A stretch of 64,000 bases of DNA from contig NZ_JAFIQU010000006.1 of assembly GCF_017355985.1 (NCBI RefSeq), positions 62,001 through 126,000 on the forward strand. Direction: 5' to 3'. The notes beneath the pieces were generated by a model. It ran no database searches, was not told the DNA's origin, and was given only the letters and a program-made list of their open reading frames with translations. The stretch is from Arenibaculum pallidiluteum. GTDB lineage: Bacteria; Pseudomonadota; Alphaproteobacteria; Azospirillales; Azospirillaceae. The translations under genes and the position numbers were made by a program. Below are positions 63,260 to 64,000 of this stretch, piece by piece; position 1 is the first letter of the stretch; every line of letters starts with the position of its first letter.

Positions 63260-64000
<741 letters not shown>

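Overview
The window is high-GC chromosomal DNA from a Gram-negative bacterium, most likely an alphaproteobacterium of the Rhodospirillales type. The reasons are sdhCDAB gene order, lepA, lon-hsp20, zapE, asd, many Liv-type, Pot-type and TRAP importers, Tat-like signal sequences, and dense operons joined by ATGA or GTGA overlaps. I cannot name the species. I saw no rRNA, tRNA, CRISPR array, insertion sequence or prophage. Both edges cut through genes.

Layout. (1) 1-4.5 kb, minus strand: a two-gene unit. It encodes a 979-residue protein joining a zinc amidase/PGRP-like domain, an alpha/beta hydrolase and a caspase-like (C14) protease, followed with a 4-base overlap by a thermolysin-type HExxH metallopeptidase cut by the left edge. 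An AT-richer intergenic stretch lies upstream. This is the best candidate for an undescribed system. (2) 4.8-13.6 kb: a methyltransferase, then a LysR gene divergent from a plus-strand operon with an amidinohydrolase (DDAH-like), an aminotransferase, a Pot-type ABC importer and an isochorismatase-fold hydrolase. This looks like uptake and breakdown of a guanidino or polyamine-like compound. (3) 13.6-25.3 kb, minus strand: a FAD-linked oxidase and a TetR regulator, then nicF-nicX-nicD-nicE and a nicC-like monooxygenase. Together these are the maleamate pathway from 2,5-dihydroxypyridine to fumarate. Next to them is a complete Liv-type ABC importer. An AT-rich dyad occurs upstream of both the importer and nicC. 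(4) 25.6-33.3 kb: assorted single genes, namely an AEC carrier, two LysR regulators, a PhyH-type dioxygenase, two GNATs, a TPR protein, a nucleoside-diphosphate-sugar-epimerase-like protein and a cupin. (5) 33.4-39.2 kb: gamma-glutamyltransferase with a TRAP transporter and a FadR-type GntR regulator, with a matching TGGT-GC-ACCA palindrome. (6) 39.2-60.7 kb: mainly housekeeping genes. These are a GT-C-like membrane protein, lepA, an unusual pyruvate kinase, a ZIP protein, lon-hsp20, an HxlR/NAD(P)-binding divergon, zapE, sdhCDAB, a CitE-like lyase, pdxY, asd and a Mpo1-like protein. (7) 60.9-64 kb: a 52-residue small protein with an ideal ribosome-binding site, then a MurR/RpiR regulator, a D-amino-acid aminotransferase and the start of a GsiA-like peptide ABC ATPase that runs off the right edge.

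The catabolic modules share one pattern: a transporter, a few soluble enzymes and a local regulator. Fumarate from the nic branch can enter the TCA cycle at the level of succinate dehydrogenase, also encoded here. All functional statements rest on motif reading and remembered family knowledge; no database search was run.
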